Source: Lysinibacillus xylanilyticus (GTDB taxonomy: Bacteria; Bacillota; Bacilli; Bacillales_A; Planococcaceae). Taken from it: a DNA stretch of 64,000 bases. Each line of letters starts with the position of its first letter. Position 1 is the first letter of the stretch. Both the position numbers and the translations under genes were made by a program. Below the pieces are notes generated by a model. It was not told where the DNA came from. It did not search any database and was given only the letters and a program-made list of their open reading frames with translations. Positions 35,717 through 44,975 of this stretch are shown piece by piece. The DNA lies in the NCBI RefSeq assembly GCF_001183605.1, contig NZ_LFXJ01000010.1, forward strand, positions 62,001 to 126,000. Direction: 5' to 3'.

Positions 35717-35819
35717 AAATGTTCCGATAAATTAATGAAACATTCCGATAAAATCCGAAATTGTTCCGATAAATCTCAAAATTGTTCCGATAAATCACAA
35801 ATTTATTCCGATAAACCTA
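35717..35819. repeat. 21-bp-period array, core TTCCGATAAA
   Basis: Five units of 20-21 bp (AAATTGTTCCGATAAATCTCA type) between the convergent NERD and ilvA genes. Confidence 0.88.
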
Positions 35820-35847
35820 AAAAAGCCACACTTACATAGTAAGTGTG
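35820..35847 (-). terminator. Terminator of ilvA
   Basis: Minus-strand 9-bp stem 35847-35839 with 35835-35827 followed by a run of U. Confidence 0.85.
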
Positions 35848-35857
35848 ACCCTGTATA

Positions 35858-37120
35858 TTAGACTAGTAAGCCAAATAGTTGAATGTCGTTGTTTACTTCT
35901 TTGTATTTGAAGCCGAATTCATTCATGCGTGCTAGTAATCCTTCGTAATCTTCGCGATTGCCAAGCTCGATACCGACTAAGGCAGGACCACTTTCTTTGT
36001 TGTTTTTCTTTGTGTATTCGAAGGTTGTAATGTCATCATTTGGTCCTAGAACGCTTGTTAGGAATTGGCGAAGCGCGCCTGCACGCTGTGGGAAGTTAAC
36101 GATGAAGTAGTATAGTAATCCTTCGTGAATTAAAGATTTCTCTTTAATCTCCTGCATACGGTCGATGTCATTATTACCACCACTAATGATGATAACGACT
36201 GATTTACCTTTAATCTCCTCTTTATAAGAGTCGAGTGCTGCTACTGATAATGCTCCAGCAGGCTCTGCGATAATGGCGTGTTTATTGTAAAGATCTAAAA
36301 TTGTTGTACATACTTTTCCTTCTGGTACTAGTACGATGTCGTCTAAGTAGCGACGACAAACATCATATGTGTAATTACCGACGCACTTTACGGCAGCACC
36401 ATCTACGAATTTGTCAATCCAATCAAGTGCCACTGCACCGCCTTCTGCAAATGCAGCCTTCATACTGCCCGCTCCAGCAGGCTCTACACCGATAATTTTA
36501 CTATTAGGGGAGAGGTTTTTCACATAGGCAGAAACACCTGACATTAAGCCACCGCCACCAATACTACCAAACACGTAATCAATCGGTTCCTCCATGTCAT
36601 TCATAATTTCAACTGCGACCGTTCCTTGTCCAGCAATGACATCAAAATCATCAAATGGGTGAATAAAGATTTTATCCTGTTCATTACAGTAAGCAAATGC
36701 ACTTTCTGCAGCATCATCAAAGGTATCACCTGCTAAAATAATTTCTGTATAATCACGACCAAACATACGCACTTGGTCAATTTTTTGCTTAGGTGTTGTT
36801 TGAGGCATAAAAATACTTGCTTGAATTTTCAATTGTGCACAGGCATAGGCAACACCTTGGGCATGATTGCCTGCGCTTGCGCAAACAACGCCATTTTTAC
36901 GAGCCTCTTCTTCAATTTTTTTAATCTTATAATAGGCACCACGAAGTTTAAATGAGCGTACGTGCTGTAAATCTTCGCGTTTAAAATAAATATTAGCTCC
37001 GTATTTCTCGGATAAATAGTCATTTTTTTGTAGCGGCGTGTGCACCACTACGTCTTTTAAGAAATGATGTGCAATCAAGATATTTTCTACCTGCACAGTT
37101 CTAGTTTCAGCAGCTTCCAT
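35858..37120 (-). CDS. ilvA: Threonine dehydratase (isoleucine biosynthesis)
   Basis: 420 aa PLP enzyme that deaminates threonine to 2-oxobutyrate. Features: KREDLQHVRSFKLRGAYYKI with the PLP lysine, CASAGNHAQGVAYAC, GSIGGGGLMSGV, and a single C-terminal ACT-like regulatory domain (YYFIVNFPQRAGALRQFLTSVLGPNDDI) that marks the shorter Bacillus-type IlvA. The ATG at 37120 is favoured because GGAGG lies just before it; the ATG at 37129 overlaps that site. Single gene here; no T-box seen upstream. Confidence 0.95.
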   Translation of the reverse strand: MEAAETRTVQVENILIAHHFLKDVVVHTPLQKNDYLSEKYGANIYFKREDLQHVRSFKLRGAYYKIKKIEEEARKNGVVCASAGNHAQGVAYACAQLKIQASIFMPQTTPKQKIDQVRMFGRDYTEIILAGDTFDDAAESAFAYCNEQDKIFIHPFDDFDVIAGQGTVAVEIMNDMEEPIDYVFGSIGGGGLMSGVSAYVKNLSPNSKIIGVEPAGAGSMKAAFAEGGAVALDWIDKFVDGAAVKCVGNYTYDVCRRYLDDIVLVPEGKVCTTILDLYNKHAIIAEPAGALSVAALDSYKEEIKGKSVVIIISGGNNDIDRMQEIKEKSLIHEGLLYYFIVNFPQRAGALRQFLTSVLGPNDDITTFEYTKKNNKESGPALVGIELGNREDYEGLLARMNEFGFKYKEVNNDIQLFGLLV

Positions 37121-37366
37121 AATATTCATCCTCCGATATCCGTATAAAACATTTATCTATGATAGCACATATTATAAGCATTATGTTATTAATTTTTAGT
37201 AAATTCTAAATTTTCGGTGTCTGTTTTATCTATGTAACTACAAAAAGGAGAATAATTAAATTTCTTCGAGAATTTTTTGTAGAAATAAAGGATGCACACA
37301 TTTCCTCATAACGAAAATGGTCAAGCATATACTAGAATACCTTAGGACAAGTAGGAGGGTATGTAA

Positions 37367-38110
37367 TTGGAAATCATTCAAGGAATTCTATCTACATACA
37401 TGCAATTTTTTAATTGGGAAATGTGGAAAGAGATCTTATCTGACCCTGTATCTTGGGGGTTAATATCAACACTAATTGTAATAGAAGGTTTACTCTCGGC
37501 AGACAACGCACTTGTATTGGCGGTGCTAGTGAAGCATTTGCCAAACAAGCAACGCAAACGAGCATTAATGTACGGTATGTTGGGGGCCTATTTTTTCCGA
37601 TTTTTATTTATCGGGATAGGTGTTTATTTGGTAGAATTTTGGTTTATTAAATTGCTAGGAGCCTTGTATTTAGGTTGGCTATGTGTCGCTCATTTCTTAC
37701 AGGTTGGGGAAGCGGATAGTGCCAAGGAGATGAAAAAAACAGGGTTGTTGGTTCGTCTTTTTGGAACATTTTGGGCTACGGTGATTTCTGTTGAACTGAT
37801 GGATATTGCCTTTTCAATTGACGCAATTTTTGCCGCTTTTGCGATATCCAATCAAATTTGGATATTACTAATCGGGGGAATGTTAGGTATTTTAATGATG
37901 AGAACTATTGCAGGTTTATTTTTAATCATTATTGAAAAAATACCTGAATTAGAGGCAACAGCATTTATTATTATTGGAATTATTGCACTGAAAATGTTAG
38001 CGAGCGTCATCGGTATTCACGTTCCACATTATATGTTTTTTGTTGTGTTAATTATTATTTTCTCTATAACTTTCATTATTCATTTTTTAAAAAAGATGAG
38101 AGTCGCATAA
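37367..38110 (+). CDS. TerC family integral membrane protein
   Basis: 247 aa with seven membrane helices. Typical TerC pattern: LIVIEGLLSADNALVLAVLVKHLP, then SVELMDIAFSIDAIFAAFA, with the conserved acidic residues inside the membrane. Members of this family export manganese or support metalation of secreted proteins (for example YkoY/YceF). TTG start at 37367 behind GGAGG. I looked for a yybP-ykoY manganese riboswitch upstream and did not find one. Confidence 0.9.
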   Translation: MEIIQGILSTYMQFFNWEMWKEILSDPVSWGLISTLIVIEGLLSADNALVLAVLVKHLPNKQRKRALMYGMLGAYFFRFLFIGIGVYLVEFWFIKLLGALYLGWLCVAHFLQVGEADSAKEMKKTGLLVRLFGTFWATVISVELMDIAFSIDAIFAAFAISNQIWILLIGGMLGILMMRTIAGLFLIIIEKIPELEATAFIIIGIIALKMLASVIGIHVPHYMFFVVLIIIFSITFIIHFLKKMRVA

Positions 38111-38113
38111 TAT

Positions 38114-38160
38114 AAAACGGTTCTGTTCTCAATGAAGAAAGAGGACAGAACCGTTTTGTT
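38114..38160 (+). terminator. Terminator of the TerC gene
   Basis: Long stem 38114-38129 with 38142-38157 ending in T-rich sequence; works towards both sides. Confidence 0.85.
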
Positions 38161-38178
38161 GTTGTAAAAGATTTATTG

Positions 38179-38868
38179 TTATTTTACATATTGATCAGGA
38201 TTTATAATATAGAATTTTTCAATATTAAGCCAGCTTTCACTCATTGGCTCACCGTCATCGACACGTTTTTCTGTTTCTTGCATCATCCAAGCAGTTTGGG
38301 ATGCATGTGCTTTTAATGCTTTAATTTTATCCATCTTCATTTCACTGATATCGTTGACGACATGTGGCTCTCCATTTTTTTCAATTGTATCATTTGCAAA
38401 GGCACAACCTAACACTTGTGGACGTGCAGCTTTTGGCATACGACGAACAGCTTCTACTACGGCACGCGCTGTTGCCTCATGGTCAGGATGCACTGCAAAA
38501 CCAGGTAAGAATGTAAAAATAAGAGAAGGCATTAACTCTTCTATTAAACCTTCAACAAGCTTTACCACTTTTTCATCATCTTCAAATTCAATCGTTTTAT
38601 CACGGAAACCAAGCATACGTAAATCTTGTATTCCCATAGCCTCTGCTGCTGCAACAAGCTCCTTACGTCGAATTTCTGGCAAAGATTCACGTGTTGCAAA
38701 AGGTGGATTTCCTAAATTACGACCCATTTCACCTAAAGTTAAACAGGCATATGTAACAGGTGTATTCATCTTCTTTGTATAATAGGCAATTGTTCCAGCA
38801 ATTGAAAAAGCCTCATCATCTGGGTGAGGGTAAACAATTAAAATATGACGTTGTGGTTGTAAATTCAA
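38179..38868 (-). CDS. bshB2: Bacillithiol biosynthesis deacetylase BshB2
   Basis: 229 aa LmbE/PIG-L family zinc deacetylase. Metal-binding PHPDDE near residue 15 and the VHPDHEATA motif are present. BshB2 (YojG) removes the acetyl group from GlcNAc-malate in bacillithiol synthesis and may hydrolyse S-conjugates. The TTG at 38868 is chosen: it has AAGGGGGA in front and gives a protein starting at the conserved beta-strand. The yojF gene lies 13 bases upstream, as in Bacillus subtilis. Confidence 0.93.
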   Translation of the reverse strand: MNLQPQRHILIVYPHPDDEAFSIAGTIAYYTKKMNTPVTYACLTLGEMGRNLGNPPFATRESLPEIRRKELVAAAEAMGIQDLRMLGFRDKTIEFEDDEKVVKLVEGLIEELMPSLIFTFLPGFAVHPDHEATARAVVEAVRRMPKAARPQVLGCAFANDTIEKNGEPHVVNDISEMKMDKIKALKAHASQTAWMMQETEKRVDDGEPMSESWLNIEKFYIINPDQYVK

Positions 38869-38881
38869 AAAGTCGTCCCCC

Positions 38882-39232
38882 TTAATAAGTAAATGGCGTT
38901 TCGCTAATTTCGAGTGCAATCGCCAATTTACCTGAGTAGTCTAGTCCAGCCATTAATAAACGGCCTAAATCATCTAATTCAAAATGTGTGATGCCTTGAG
39001 CATAGACCCAGCCATGTGCCATTTTTAATCCGACACGATGAGGTGAATCATCTACCACTTTAGCAAGCTCATAGTTAATTTTAGCATTGCGAATAAAAGC
39101 ACCTGCATTGAAAAATTTCTCATCATAGTGTGCTGCATAAGAACCGTTCGTCGTCTCAAGATGAATATAAACGTCTTTGTTGGCGAAAGAATTCAATAAT
39201 TCCTGCAACGTCTTTACTTGTACTTCTTGCAT
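38882..39232 (-). CDS. yojF: YojF family protein (DUF1806)
   Basis: 116 aa, begins MQEVQVKTLQELLNSFANKD and contains THFELDDLGRLLMAGLDYSGKLAIALEIS. It forms a two-gene operon with bshB2, as in other Bacilli. Function unknown; the constant pairing suggests a role in bacillithiol chemistry. Start at 39232 has GAGGAG. Confidence 0.88.
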   Translation of the reverse strand: MQEVQVKTLQELLNSFANKDVYIHLETTNGSYAAHYDEKFFNAGAFIRNAKINYELAKVVDDSPHRVGLKMAHGWVYAQGITHFELDDLGRLLMAGLDYSGKLAIALEISETPFTY

Positions 39233-39392
39233 CTTAACACTCCTCTCGATTATTTCTCCTTTAAGTATAGTTAAAAAAGATGACAAAGGGAAATCGAAAG
39301 GCTTTGTTGCCAACCAAATCATAATTGTTATTAACGAAATACAGAAATTTCTTTATTTTAAAAAAACTGTTTTCTACTATTATTAGGGTTAA

Positions 39393-39514
39393 TTACTTGA
39401 AAAAACTATTTTGATGTATCAATATAGGACACATGAAACAGATTAATATAAATTGAATTGTGTCGTTATAATTTGTATGCGGTTTCATAAATAAAATATG
39501 GGGAGATTGATACT
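39393..39514 (+). promoter_or_regulatory. Upstream region of the aldehyde dehydrogenase, duplicated at 41458
   Basis: Contains CTTGAAAAA-CTATTTTGATGTATCAATATA, GTGTCGTTATAATTTGTATGCGGTTTCATAAAT and the ribosome binding site GGGGAG. TATAAT at 39467-39472 could be a -10. A second, slightly diverged copy lies at 41458-41575, so the conserved blocks (GTGTCGTT, GCGGTTTCA) may be regulator sites. Confidence 0.55.
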
Positions 39515-41035
39515 ATGATTTATGCAAATCCTAATACTCCGGGTGCAGTAGTAAATTTCAAAGAAAAATATGATAACTTTATCGGTGGCGAATGGGTTCC
39601 TCCAGTAAAAGGTCAATACTTTGAAAATAAAACACCAGTAACAGGTCAAGTTTTCACAAAAGCAGCTCGTTCAACAGTTGAAGATATTGAGCTTGCTCTT
39701 GATGCAGCACACGCAGCAAAAGATGCATGGGGTAAAACAAGCGCAACTGAGCGTGCATCTATTTTAAATAAAATCGCAGATCGTATTGAAGAAAACTTAG
39801 AAATGATTGCTGTTGCAGAAACATGGGATAATGGTAAAGCAGTTCGCGAAACTTTAAACGCAGATATTCCTTTAGCGATTGATCACTTCCGTTATTTTGC
39901 AGGTGTTATCCGTGCACAAGAAGGACGTACAACTCAATTAGATAACGACACTGTTGCATACCACTTCCAAGAGCCACTAGGTGTAGTTGGCCAAATCATT
40001 CCTTGGAACTTCCCAATCTTAATGGCTGCTTGGAAAATTGCTCCTGCACTTGCAGCAGGTAACTGTATCGTGATGAAACCAGCTGAGCAAACGCCAGTTT
40101 CATTATTAGTGTTAATTGAAACAATTCAAGACATCCTACCAAAAGGCGTACTTAACATTGTAAACGGCTTTGGTGTTGAAGTTGGTAAACCACTTGCAAC
40201 GAACAAAAGAATTGCAAAAGTTGCTTTTACTGGTTCAACAGCTGTTGGTCGCCAAATTATGCAATATGCAACTGAAAATATTATTCCTGTAACGTTAGAG
40301 CTAGGTGGTAAATCACCAAACGTATTCTTTGAGGACGTAATGGCTTCAGATGATGAATATTTAAATAAAGCAATTGAGGGCTTTGTGATGTTCGCATTAA
40401 ACTCAGGTGAAATTTGTACTTGTCCTTCACGTGCACTTGTTCAAGAATCCATTTACGATAAATTCATTGAACTTGCATTAGAACGCGTAAAAGCTATTAA
40501 AATTGGTAATCCATTAGATACAGAAGTCATGATGGGGGCTCAAGCTTCTAACGAACAAAAACAAAAAATCCTTTCTTACCTTAAACTTGGTAAAGAAGAA
40601 GGTGCTGAGTGCTTAATAGGCGGAGAAGAAAATATTCTTGAAGGCGACCTTGCAGGAGGTAACTACATTAAACCAACAGTTTTCAAAGGTCACAATAAAA
40701 TGCGTATCTTCCAAGAAGAAATCTTTGGTCCAGTGCTTGGCGTGACTACATTCAAAGATTTCGATGAAGCAATGGAAATTGCAAATGATACAGAATATGG
40801 TTTAGGTGCTGGTGTTTGGTCACGTTCTGGTGACATTGCTTACCGTGCAGGTCGAGCTATTCAAGCTGGTCGTGTTTGGACAAACACTTATCATCAATAT
40901 CCAGCGGGTGCTGCATTTGGTGGGTTCAAACTTTCTGGTATCGGTCGTGAAAACCACGCAATGATGTTAGATCACTACCAACAAACTAAATGTCTTTTAG
41001 TAAGCTACAAAAAAGAAGCACAAGGATTTTTCTAA
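39515..41035 (+). CDS. Aldehyde dehydrogenase (ExaC/AldB type)
   Basis: 506 aa NAD(P)-dependent aldehyde dehydrogenase. NFIGGEW start, [42 protein letters not shown], and the active-site stretch GEICTCPSR with Cys 301. This motif and the neighbour DUF779 mark the acetaldehyde/ chloroacetaldehyde dehydrogenase group. Probably oxidises acetaldehyde or similar aldehydes to acids. Ribosome binding site GGGGAG. Confidence 0.94.
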   Translation: MIYANPNTPGAVVNFKEKYDNFIGGEWVPPVKGQYFENKTPVTGQVFTKAARSTVEDIELALDAAHAAKDAWGKTSATERASILNKIADRIEENLEMIAVAETWDNGKAVRETLNADIPLAIDHFRYFAGVIRAQEGRTTQLDNDTVAYHFQEPLGVVGQIIPWNFPILMAAWKIAPALAAGNCIVMKPAEQTPVSLLVLIETIQDILPKGVLNIVNGFGVEVGKPLATNKRIAKVAFTGSTAVGRQIMQYATENIIPVTLELGGKSPNVFFEDVMASDDEYLNKAIEGFVMFALNSGEICTCPSRALVQESIYDKFIELALERVKAIKIGNPLDTEVMMGAQASNEQKQKILSYLKLGKEEGAECLIGGEENILEGDLAGGNYIKPTVFKGHNKMRIFQEEIFGPVLGVTTFKDFDEAMEIANDTEYGLGAGVWSRSGDIAYRAGRAIQAGRVWTNTYHQYPAGAAFGGFKLSGIGRENHAMMLDHYQQTKCLLVSYKKEAQGFF

Positions 41036-41056
41036 TACCAAGGGATGAATAACAAC

Positions 41057-41419
41057 ATGGCAAAACGAGTTATTGCAACAAAAGAGGGTTTAAATTTGAT
41101 AGAGCTAATTAAGAGTAGGCATGGCGCTATCATGTTTTATCAATCTGGAGGTTGCTGTGATGGCTCTGCACCGATGTGTTATGTAGAAGGGGATTTTAAA
41201 ATTGGTGAAAACGATATCTATCTTGGTACAATAGGTGACGTTCCTTTTTACATTCATAGAGCGCAATATGAATATTTTAAGCATACGCAATTGATTATTC
41301 ATGCGATTGAGGGCAGAGGTGCAAGTTTTTCTTTAGATAGTGTTGAAAATATGCATTTCATTACAAACTCTAGAGTATTCACAACAGAAGAGTATGAAGA
41401 AGTAATAAAACTCTTTTAA
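41057..41419 (+). CDS. DUF779 protein
   Basis: 120 aa. Pattern FYQSGGCCDGSAPMC with the conserved Cys pair, then GDFKIGENDIYLGTIGDVPFYIH. DUF779 genes almost always follow an aldehyde dehydrogenase gene of this type; their role is not known. The ATG at 41057 is preferred over 41045, which touches the AAGGGA ribosome binding site. No terminator follows; instead a decayed copy of this locus begins 40 bases downstream. Confidence 0.9.
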   Translation: MAKRVIATKEGLNLIELIKSRHGAIMFYQSGGCCDGSAPMCYVEGDFKIGENDIYLGTIGDVPFYIHRAQYEYFKHTQLIIHAIEGRGASFSLDSVENMHFITNSRVFTTEEYEEVIKLF

Positions 41420-41457
41420 TTGATTGCATCTTTTAATCTATGAAGATTTTTAAGCAA

Positions 41458-41713
41458 TATTCTTGAAAAAATTATAGAAATATATCAATATAATGAGTGT
41501 GAAAGCAATTTTGTACAAAATGTGTCGTTTTGTATTGTATACGGTTTCACAAATGAAAAGATACTGACCATGATTTCTTCCTTAACTGACGGAAAGGCAG
41601 CGCATAATGTTGAAGGGAATTTTAAACTAGGTAATAACGAATTCTATCTTGGTACAATAGATGACGTTCCTTCAACATTGATATGTATAGCTGTAATTAG
41701 GGAAGAAGACTGA
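41458..41713 (+). pseudogene. Collapsed duplicate of the aldehyde dehydrogenase-DUF779 locus
   Basis: Bases 41458-41575 repeat the upstream region of the dehydrogenase gene including its ATGATTT start (41570). Directly afterwards the frame turns into DUF779: DGKAAHNVEGNFKLGNNEFY then LGTIDDVPS, close to the intact neighbour's CYVEGDFKIGENDIYLGTIGDVPF. The whole dehydrogenase and the first third of DUF779 (with its Cys pair) are missing and the end is out of register. A terminator follows at 41736. A relic of a tandem duplication. Confidence 0.85.
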
Positions 41714-41735
41714 AAGCTCATTATCATAGTATGGT

Positions 41736-41780
41736 AAAAAAGCCGCGATTCTCTTTATGACGGAGAATCGCGGCTTTTTA
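41736..41780. terminator. Bidirectional terminator
   Basis: Stem 41736-41752 with 41763-41779 flanked by A- and T-runs. Confidence 0.9.
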
Positions 41781-41810
41781 TAATTAGCGGTATTTTTGGG
41801 TATGTATTTA

Positions 41811-42146
41811 TTAATATCGGTTGATTTTTCGTTCAATGGAATCTAGACGATTGTTGAGATGTGATAGATGCCTATGCATTTGTCTAAAAAGTACATTTTG
41901 ATTTTGCGCGTCTGATGATCTTGATTGTTCAATTGCCTCTTCTTCCTGCAATGCTAAAATGTTGGAGAGGGTTGCTAATGAATACCCTATTGTCAAAACC
42001 ATTGAAGATATTAATTCTACTTTCGTAGAGGTTATATTTCCGCCTTGGACACCTGTGTCTTCACCTAGGAGACCTGCTTCTTGAGCACCTAGGAAACTTG
42101 CTTGTGTATTTGGATCTGGGTCTTGTTGTTGTCTACGTCTTGCCAT
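41811..42146 (-). CDS. Hypothetical protein, 111 aa
   Basis: Starts MARRRQQQDPDPNTQ, has one hydrophobic segment (ELISSMVLTIGYSLATLSNIL, given here in part; about residues 48-68), then EEEAIEQSRSSDAQNQ and a charged coiled-coil end. The ATG at 42146 has GGGAGGG. Resembles small unknown Bacillus proteins of spores or membranes, but I cannot name it. Confidence 0.65.
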   Translation of the reverse strand: MARRRQQQDPDPNTQASFLGAQEAGLLGEDTGVQGGNITSTKVELISSMVLTIGYSLATLSNILALQEEEAIEQSRSSDAQNQNVLFRQMHRHLSHLNNRLDSIERKINRY

Positions 42147-42336
42147 TTTTCTCCCTCCCATATAAAGCTAATATATGGCATATGAAGTAGTAGTGTATCT
42201 TGTCCTGAGCATTTGAAGAAATAAACCTTAAACCTCTGTTAAAATAAATATTCATAACTTTCTGGTATTTTAATTGATTTTCATGGAAAAATAAATCAAT
42301 ATGTAGAAATAAACAGTTGTTTTAGGGGGAATGGAT

Positions 42337-42864
42337 ATGAACAAAGACTTTAAATATTGTAAAGAATCTAGAGTTATGCGTACAAGTCGAGTTTTTCCGA
42401 ATGATATTAATAATCATAATACACTGTTTGGCGGTCGATTAATGAGTGACATCGATCTAGTAGCTTCAATTTCCGCTGCTAAACATAGTCGTAGAGATTG
42501 TGTGACGGCCTCAACGGATTCTGTAGACTTCCTGCATCCAATACGCCCGACCGATTCTGTCTATTTCGAATCTTATGTAACGTGGACAGGGACATCTTCA
42601 ATGGAAGTTTTCGTAAAGGTCATTTCAGAGAATTTGAAAATGGGAGAACGTAAGGTAGCGGCAACAGCGTTATTAACTTTTGTTGCATTAGATGAAAATA
42701 ATAAACCAACCCCAGTTCCATTTGTCATTCCAGAAACAGTAGAGGAGACAAAGCTACATGAAACTGCATCTGAACGAGCGAAGGTGCGTGCAGAGCGTAA
42801 AAAGGAAAGTAAGGCATTGGCTCAATTCATTTCGATGAACGATCCGTGGGATTGCTCGAAATGA
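42337..42864 (+). CDS. ykhA: Hotdog-fold acyl-CoA thioesterase (YkhA-like)
   Basis: 175 aa. CKESRVMRTSRVFPNDINN, then HNTLFGGRLMSDID with the hotdog helix, and a C-terminal Lys/Arg-rich tail. This is the YciA/YkhA acyl-CoA thioesterase family, hydrolysing medium and long acyl-CoAs. The ATG at 42337 is at proper distance from AGGGGGAA; 42331 is possible. Convergent with pdxK across a shared terminator. Confidence 0.9.
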   Translation: MNKDFKYCKESRVMRTSRVFPNDINNHNTLFGGRLMSDIDLVASISAAKHSRRDCVTASTDSVDFLHPIRPTDSVYFESYVTWTGTSSMEVFVKVISENLKMGERKVAATALLTFVALDENNKPTPVPFVIPETVEETKLHETASERAKVRAERKKESKALAQFISMNDPWDCSK

Positions 42865-42884
42865 AGGAGAACTACTATATATAA

Positions 42885-42917
42885 ATGAGGCATCTGAAAC
42901 TAATCAGATGCCTCTTC
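42885..42917. terminator. Bidirectional terminator
   Basis: Perfect 11-bp stem (GAGGCATCTGA with TCAGATGCCTC) with a six-base loop, between convergent genes. Confidence 0.85.
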
Positions 42918-42921
42918 ATAT

Positions 42922-43752
42922 TTAAATTTCTGTCACTGTTACTTGTGGTGCGCCAAAACGAGATTTTGCACCGTGCATAACAGGTCCTACATAGTCATTC
43001 AATGCCCAACCGTGAGCGATTGCTGCTGAAACGAATTCTTTTGCTTCAATTACAGCCTCTTGTACTGAAAGACCGTTTGCAAGGTTTGCTGTTACTGAAG
43101 CAGCAAATGTACAGCCAGCCCCATGATTATAAGTAGAAGCGACTTTTTCAGATTCTAATAAGTAGAATTTTGCACCGTCGAAGAATAAGTCAGTTGCTTT
43201 TTCAGTAGCTAACGCTTTTCCACCTTTAATCACAACAGCTTTAGCACCAAGGTCGTGAATTTTACGAGCTGCTATTTTCATTTCCTCGATAGTTTTTGGT
43301 GTTCCAGTTCCGGCTAATTGCCCAGCCTCAAACAAGTTAGGTGTTGTAACTGCAGCTAATGGTAAAAGATGTTGAATCATTGCATCTGTATTGCCAGGGT
43401 TTAATACTTCATCTTCTCCCTTACATACCATTACAGGGTCAATGACAACATTAGTCGTACCAGATTTTGCGATAGCATCACCTGCGATACGAATAATTTC
43501 TTCCGTTGATAGCATACCAGTCTTTACGGCGTCAATGCCTGTTGAAAGAGCAGTATCGATTTGTTTTTGCAAAAGCTCTGTTGGTAATGGCGTTACGTTA
43601 TGAGTCCAACCGTTTGGATCCATTGTTACGACAACTGTTAATGCCACCATGCCATATGTGCCGTGTTCCTGAAATGTTTTAAGGTCAGCTTGCATACCTG
43701 CGCCACCTGATGTATCTGAACCAGCAATCGTTAAAGTTTTTTTAAGAACCAT
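42922..43752 (-). CDS. pdxK: Pyridoxine/hydroxymethylpyrimidine kinase (PdxK/ThiD type)
   Basis: 276 aa ribokinase-like kinase: TIAGSDTSGGAGMQADLKTF, DPVMVCKG, VVIKGG and the catalytic YNHGAGCTFAA. It phosphorylates pyridoxine/pyridoxal or hydroxymethylpyrimidine. In Bacillus subtilis the gene at this chromosomal place (near ung) is pdxK (formerly thiD/ywdB), which supports the vitamin B6 role. Start at 43752 has AAGGAGAT. Confidence 0.88.
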   Translation of the reverse strand: MVLKKTLTIAGSDTSGGAGMQADLKTFQEHGTYGMVALTVVVTMDPNGWTHNVTPLPTELLQKQIDTALSTGIDAVKTGMLSTEEIIRIAGDAIAKSGTTNVVIDPVMVCKGEDEVLNPGNTDAMIQHLLPLAAVTTPNLFEAGQLAGTGTPKTIEEMKIAARKIHDLGAKAVVIKGGKALATEKATDLFFDGAKFYLLESEKVASTYNHGAGCTFAASVTANLANGLSVQEAVIEAKEFVSAAIAHGWALNDYVGPVMHGAKSRFGAPQVTVTEI

Positions 43753-43852
43753 GTGGAATATCTCCTTTATAGATAAAAGTTTTAAAATTACCATCTAGTA
43801 TAGTCCTATTCTGATGCTATAAAAATAGTCAGAGTTAGATATTTTTAGAAGG

Positions 43853-44062
43853 TCAGTTTAACTTCTTGATTCTGTGACATCTGCCGGAGGCTTTGAGCCA
43901 ACATGATGTTGGTCGTTGCCACAGGACTTGGCGTTCTTAGACTGAGTTCCTCTATTTCAGAGGGTGTTCTGTTGCTGTCGCTGCGCTTTCGCACAAAAAA
44001 CACTTGCAGGCCTAAGTACAAAGCCGATTCTGGACGCAATTATGCCAAGACATAATTGAACT
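43853..44062. repeat. Interspersed repeat copy E
   Basis: Between pdxK and ung. Has the CATCTGCCGGAGGC module, a CGCTGCGCTTTCGC unit, the TACAAAGCCGATTCTGGACGC module and the terminal palindrome (44038-44057). The inner stem of the nested hairpin is present (43918-43922 with 43928-43932), but the outer stem is broken by a small deletion. TCCT strand is minus. Confidence 0.85.
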
Positions 44063-44126
44063 GGATACTTGAATTCAACATTATTTTTTTGTACCGTTGT
44101 AAGAAGAGAAAGGGGCTTATATTACG

Positions 44127-44804
44127 ATGAAAGAAGATTTCCCGAATGATTGGCGAGCAATACTTACAGAAGAAATAGAAAAGACATATTACACAAAGCT
44201 GCGTCAATTTGTAGCAGATGAATATTCAACAGAAACAATTTATCCTCCAATAAATGACATAATGAATGCATTTTATACGACGGCTTATCATGATGTAAAG
44301 GTCGTAATTTTAGGTCAAGATCCGTATCATGGACCAAACCAAGCACATGGATTAAGCTTTTCGGTCATGCCGGGAATCCCACATCCACCAAGCCTCCGAA
44401 ATATGCTAAAGGAATTACAGGATGATCTTGGCTGTCCAATCCCTCAAAACGGAACATTAACAAAATGGGCACAGCAGGGAGTAATGTTATTAAATACTGT
44501 ATTATCTGTTCGAGCAGGTCAGGCGAATTCTCATAAAGAACAAGGATGGGAGCAATTTACGGATGCTGTAATCGATAAATTAGCATCTAGAGATAAACCC
44601 ATTATTTTTGTACTTTGGGGTAAACCAGCGCAACGAAAAAAGCTATTAATTCGCAAATACTCAACACCGCATTTAATTTTAGAAGCGCCACATCCAAGTC
44701 CACTTAGTGCTTATAGAGGTTTTTTCGGCAGTAAACCATATTCGAAGATCAATACACAGTTAGTGGAATGGGGAGAGCAACCAATTGATTGGAGTCTAGC
44801 ATAG
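44127..44804 (+). CDS. ung: Uracil-DNA glycosylase
   Basis: 225 aa family 1 enzyme that removes uracil from [11 protein letters not shown] with the catalytic D65, [14 protein letters not shown], and the [11 protein letters not shown] loop are intact. Same position as in Bacillus subtilis (ywdG). No clear GGAGG; AGAAAGGGG lies before the ATG. Confidence 0.97.
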   Translation: MKEDFPNDWRAILTEEIEKTYYTKLRQFVADEYSTETIYPPINDIMNAFYTTAYHDVKVVILGQDPYHGPNQAHGLSFSVMPGIPHPPSLRNMLKELQDDLGCPIPQNGTLTKWAQQGVMLLNTVLSVRAGQANSHKEQGWEQFTDAVIDKLASRDKPIIFVLWGKPAQRKKLLIRKYSTPHLILEAPHPSPLSAYRGFFGSKPYSKINTQLVEWGEQPIDWSLA

Positions 44805-44821
44805 GTTGGCACAAATCGTTT

Positions 44822-44917
44822 ATCTTCATTCAGCAAATGTTCTTGTAGCAAAAGCAAAGCGACAGCAACATTGTTTTTCTGTAGCGACAGCTACAATTAC
44901 ACCAAGGCGAAATTGAT
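44822..44917. repeat. Interspersed repeat copy F (short)
   Basis: ATCTTCATTCAGC end, GTAGC-AAAGC-AAAGCGACAG unit, and the terminal palindrome at 44895-44914. Hairpin module absent. Confidence 0.7.
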
Positions 44918-44975
44918 ACACATGCATTCATCGTTTCATGTTACAGTTAATAATAGAAGAAAGTGAGGGACAACG

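Noticed and set aside
37130-37366. Manganese (yybP-ykoY) riboswitch before the TerC gene
   Set aside because: The conserved purine-rich loops of that motif are absent.
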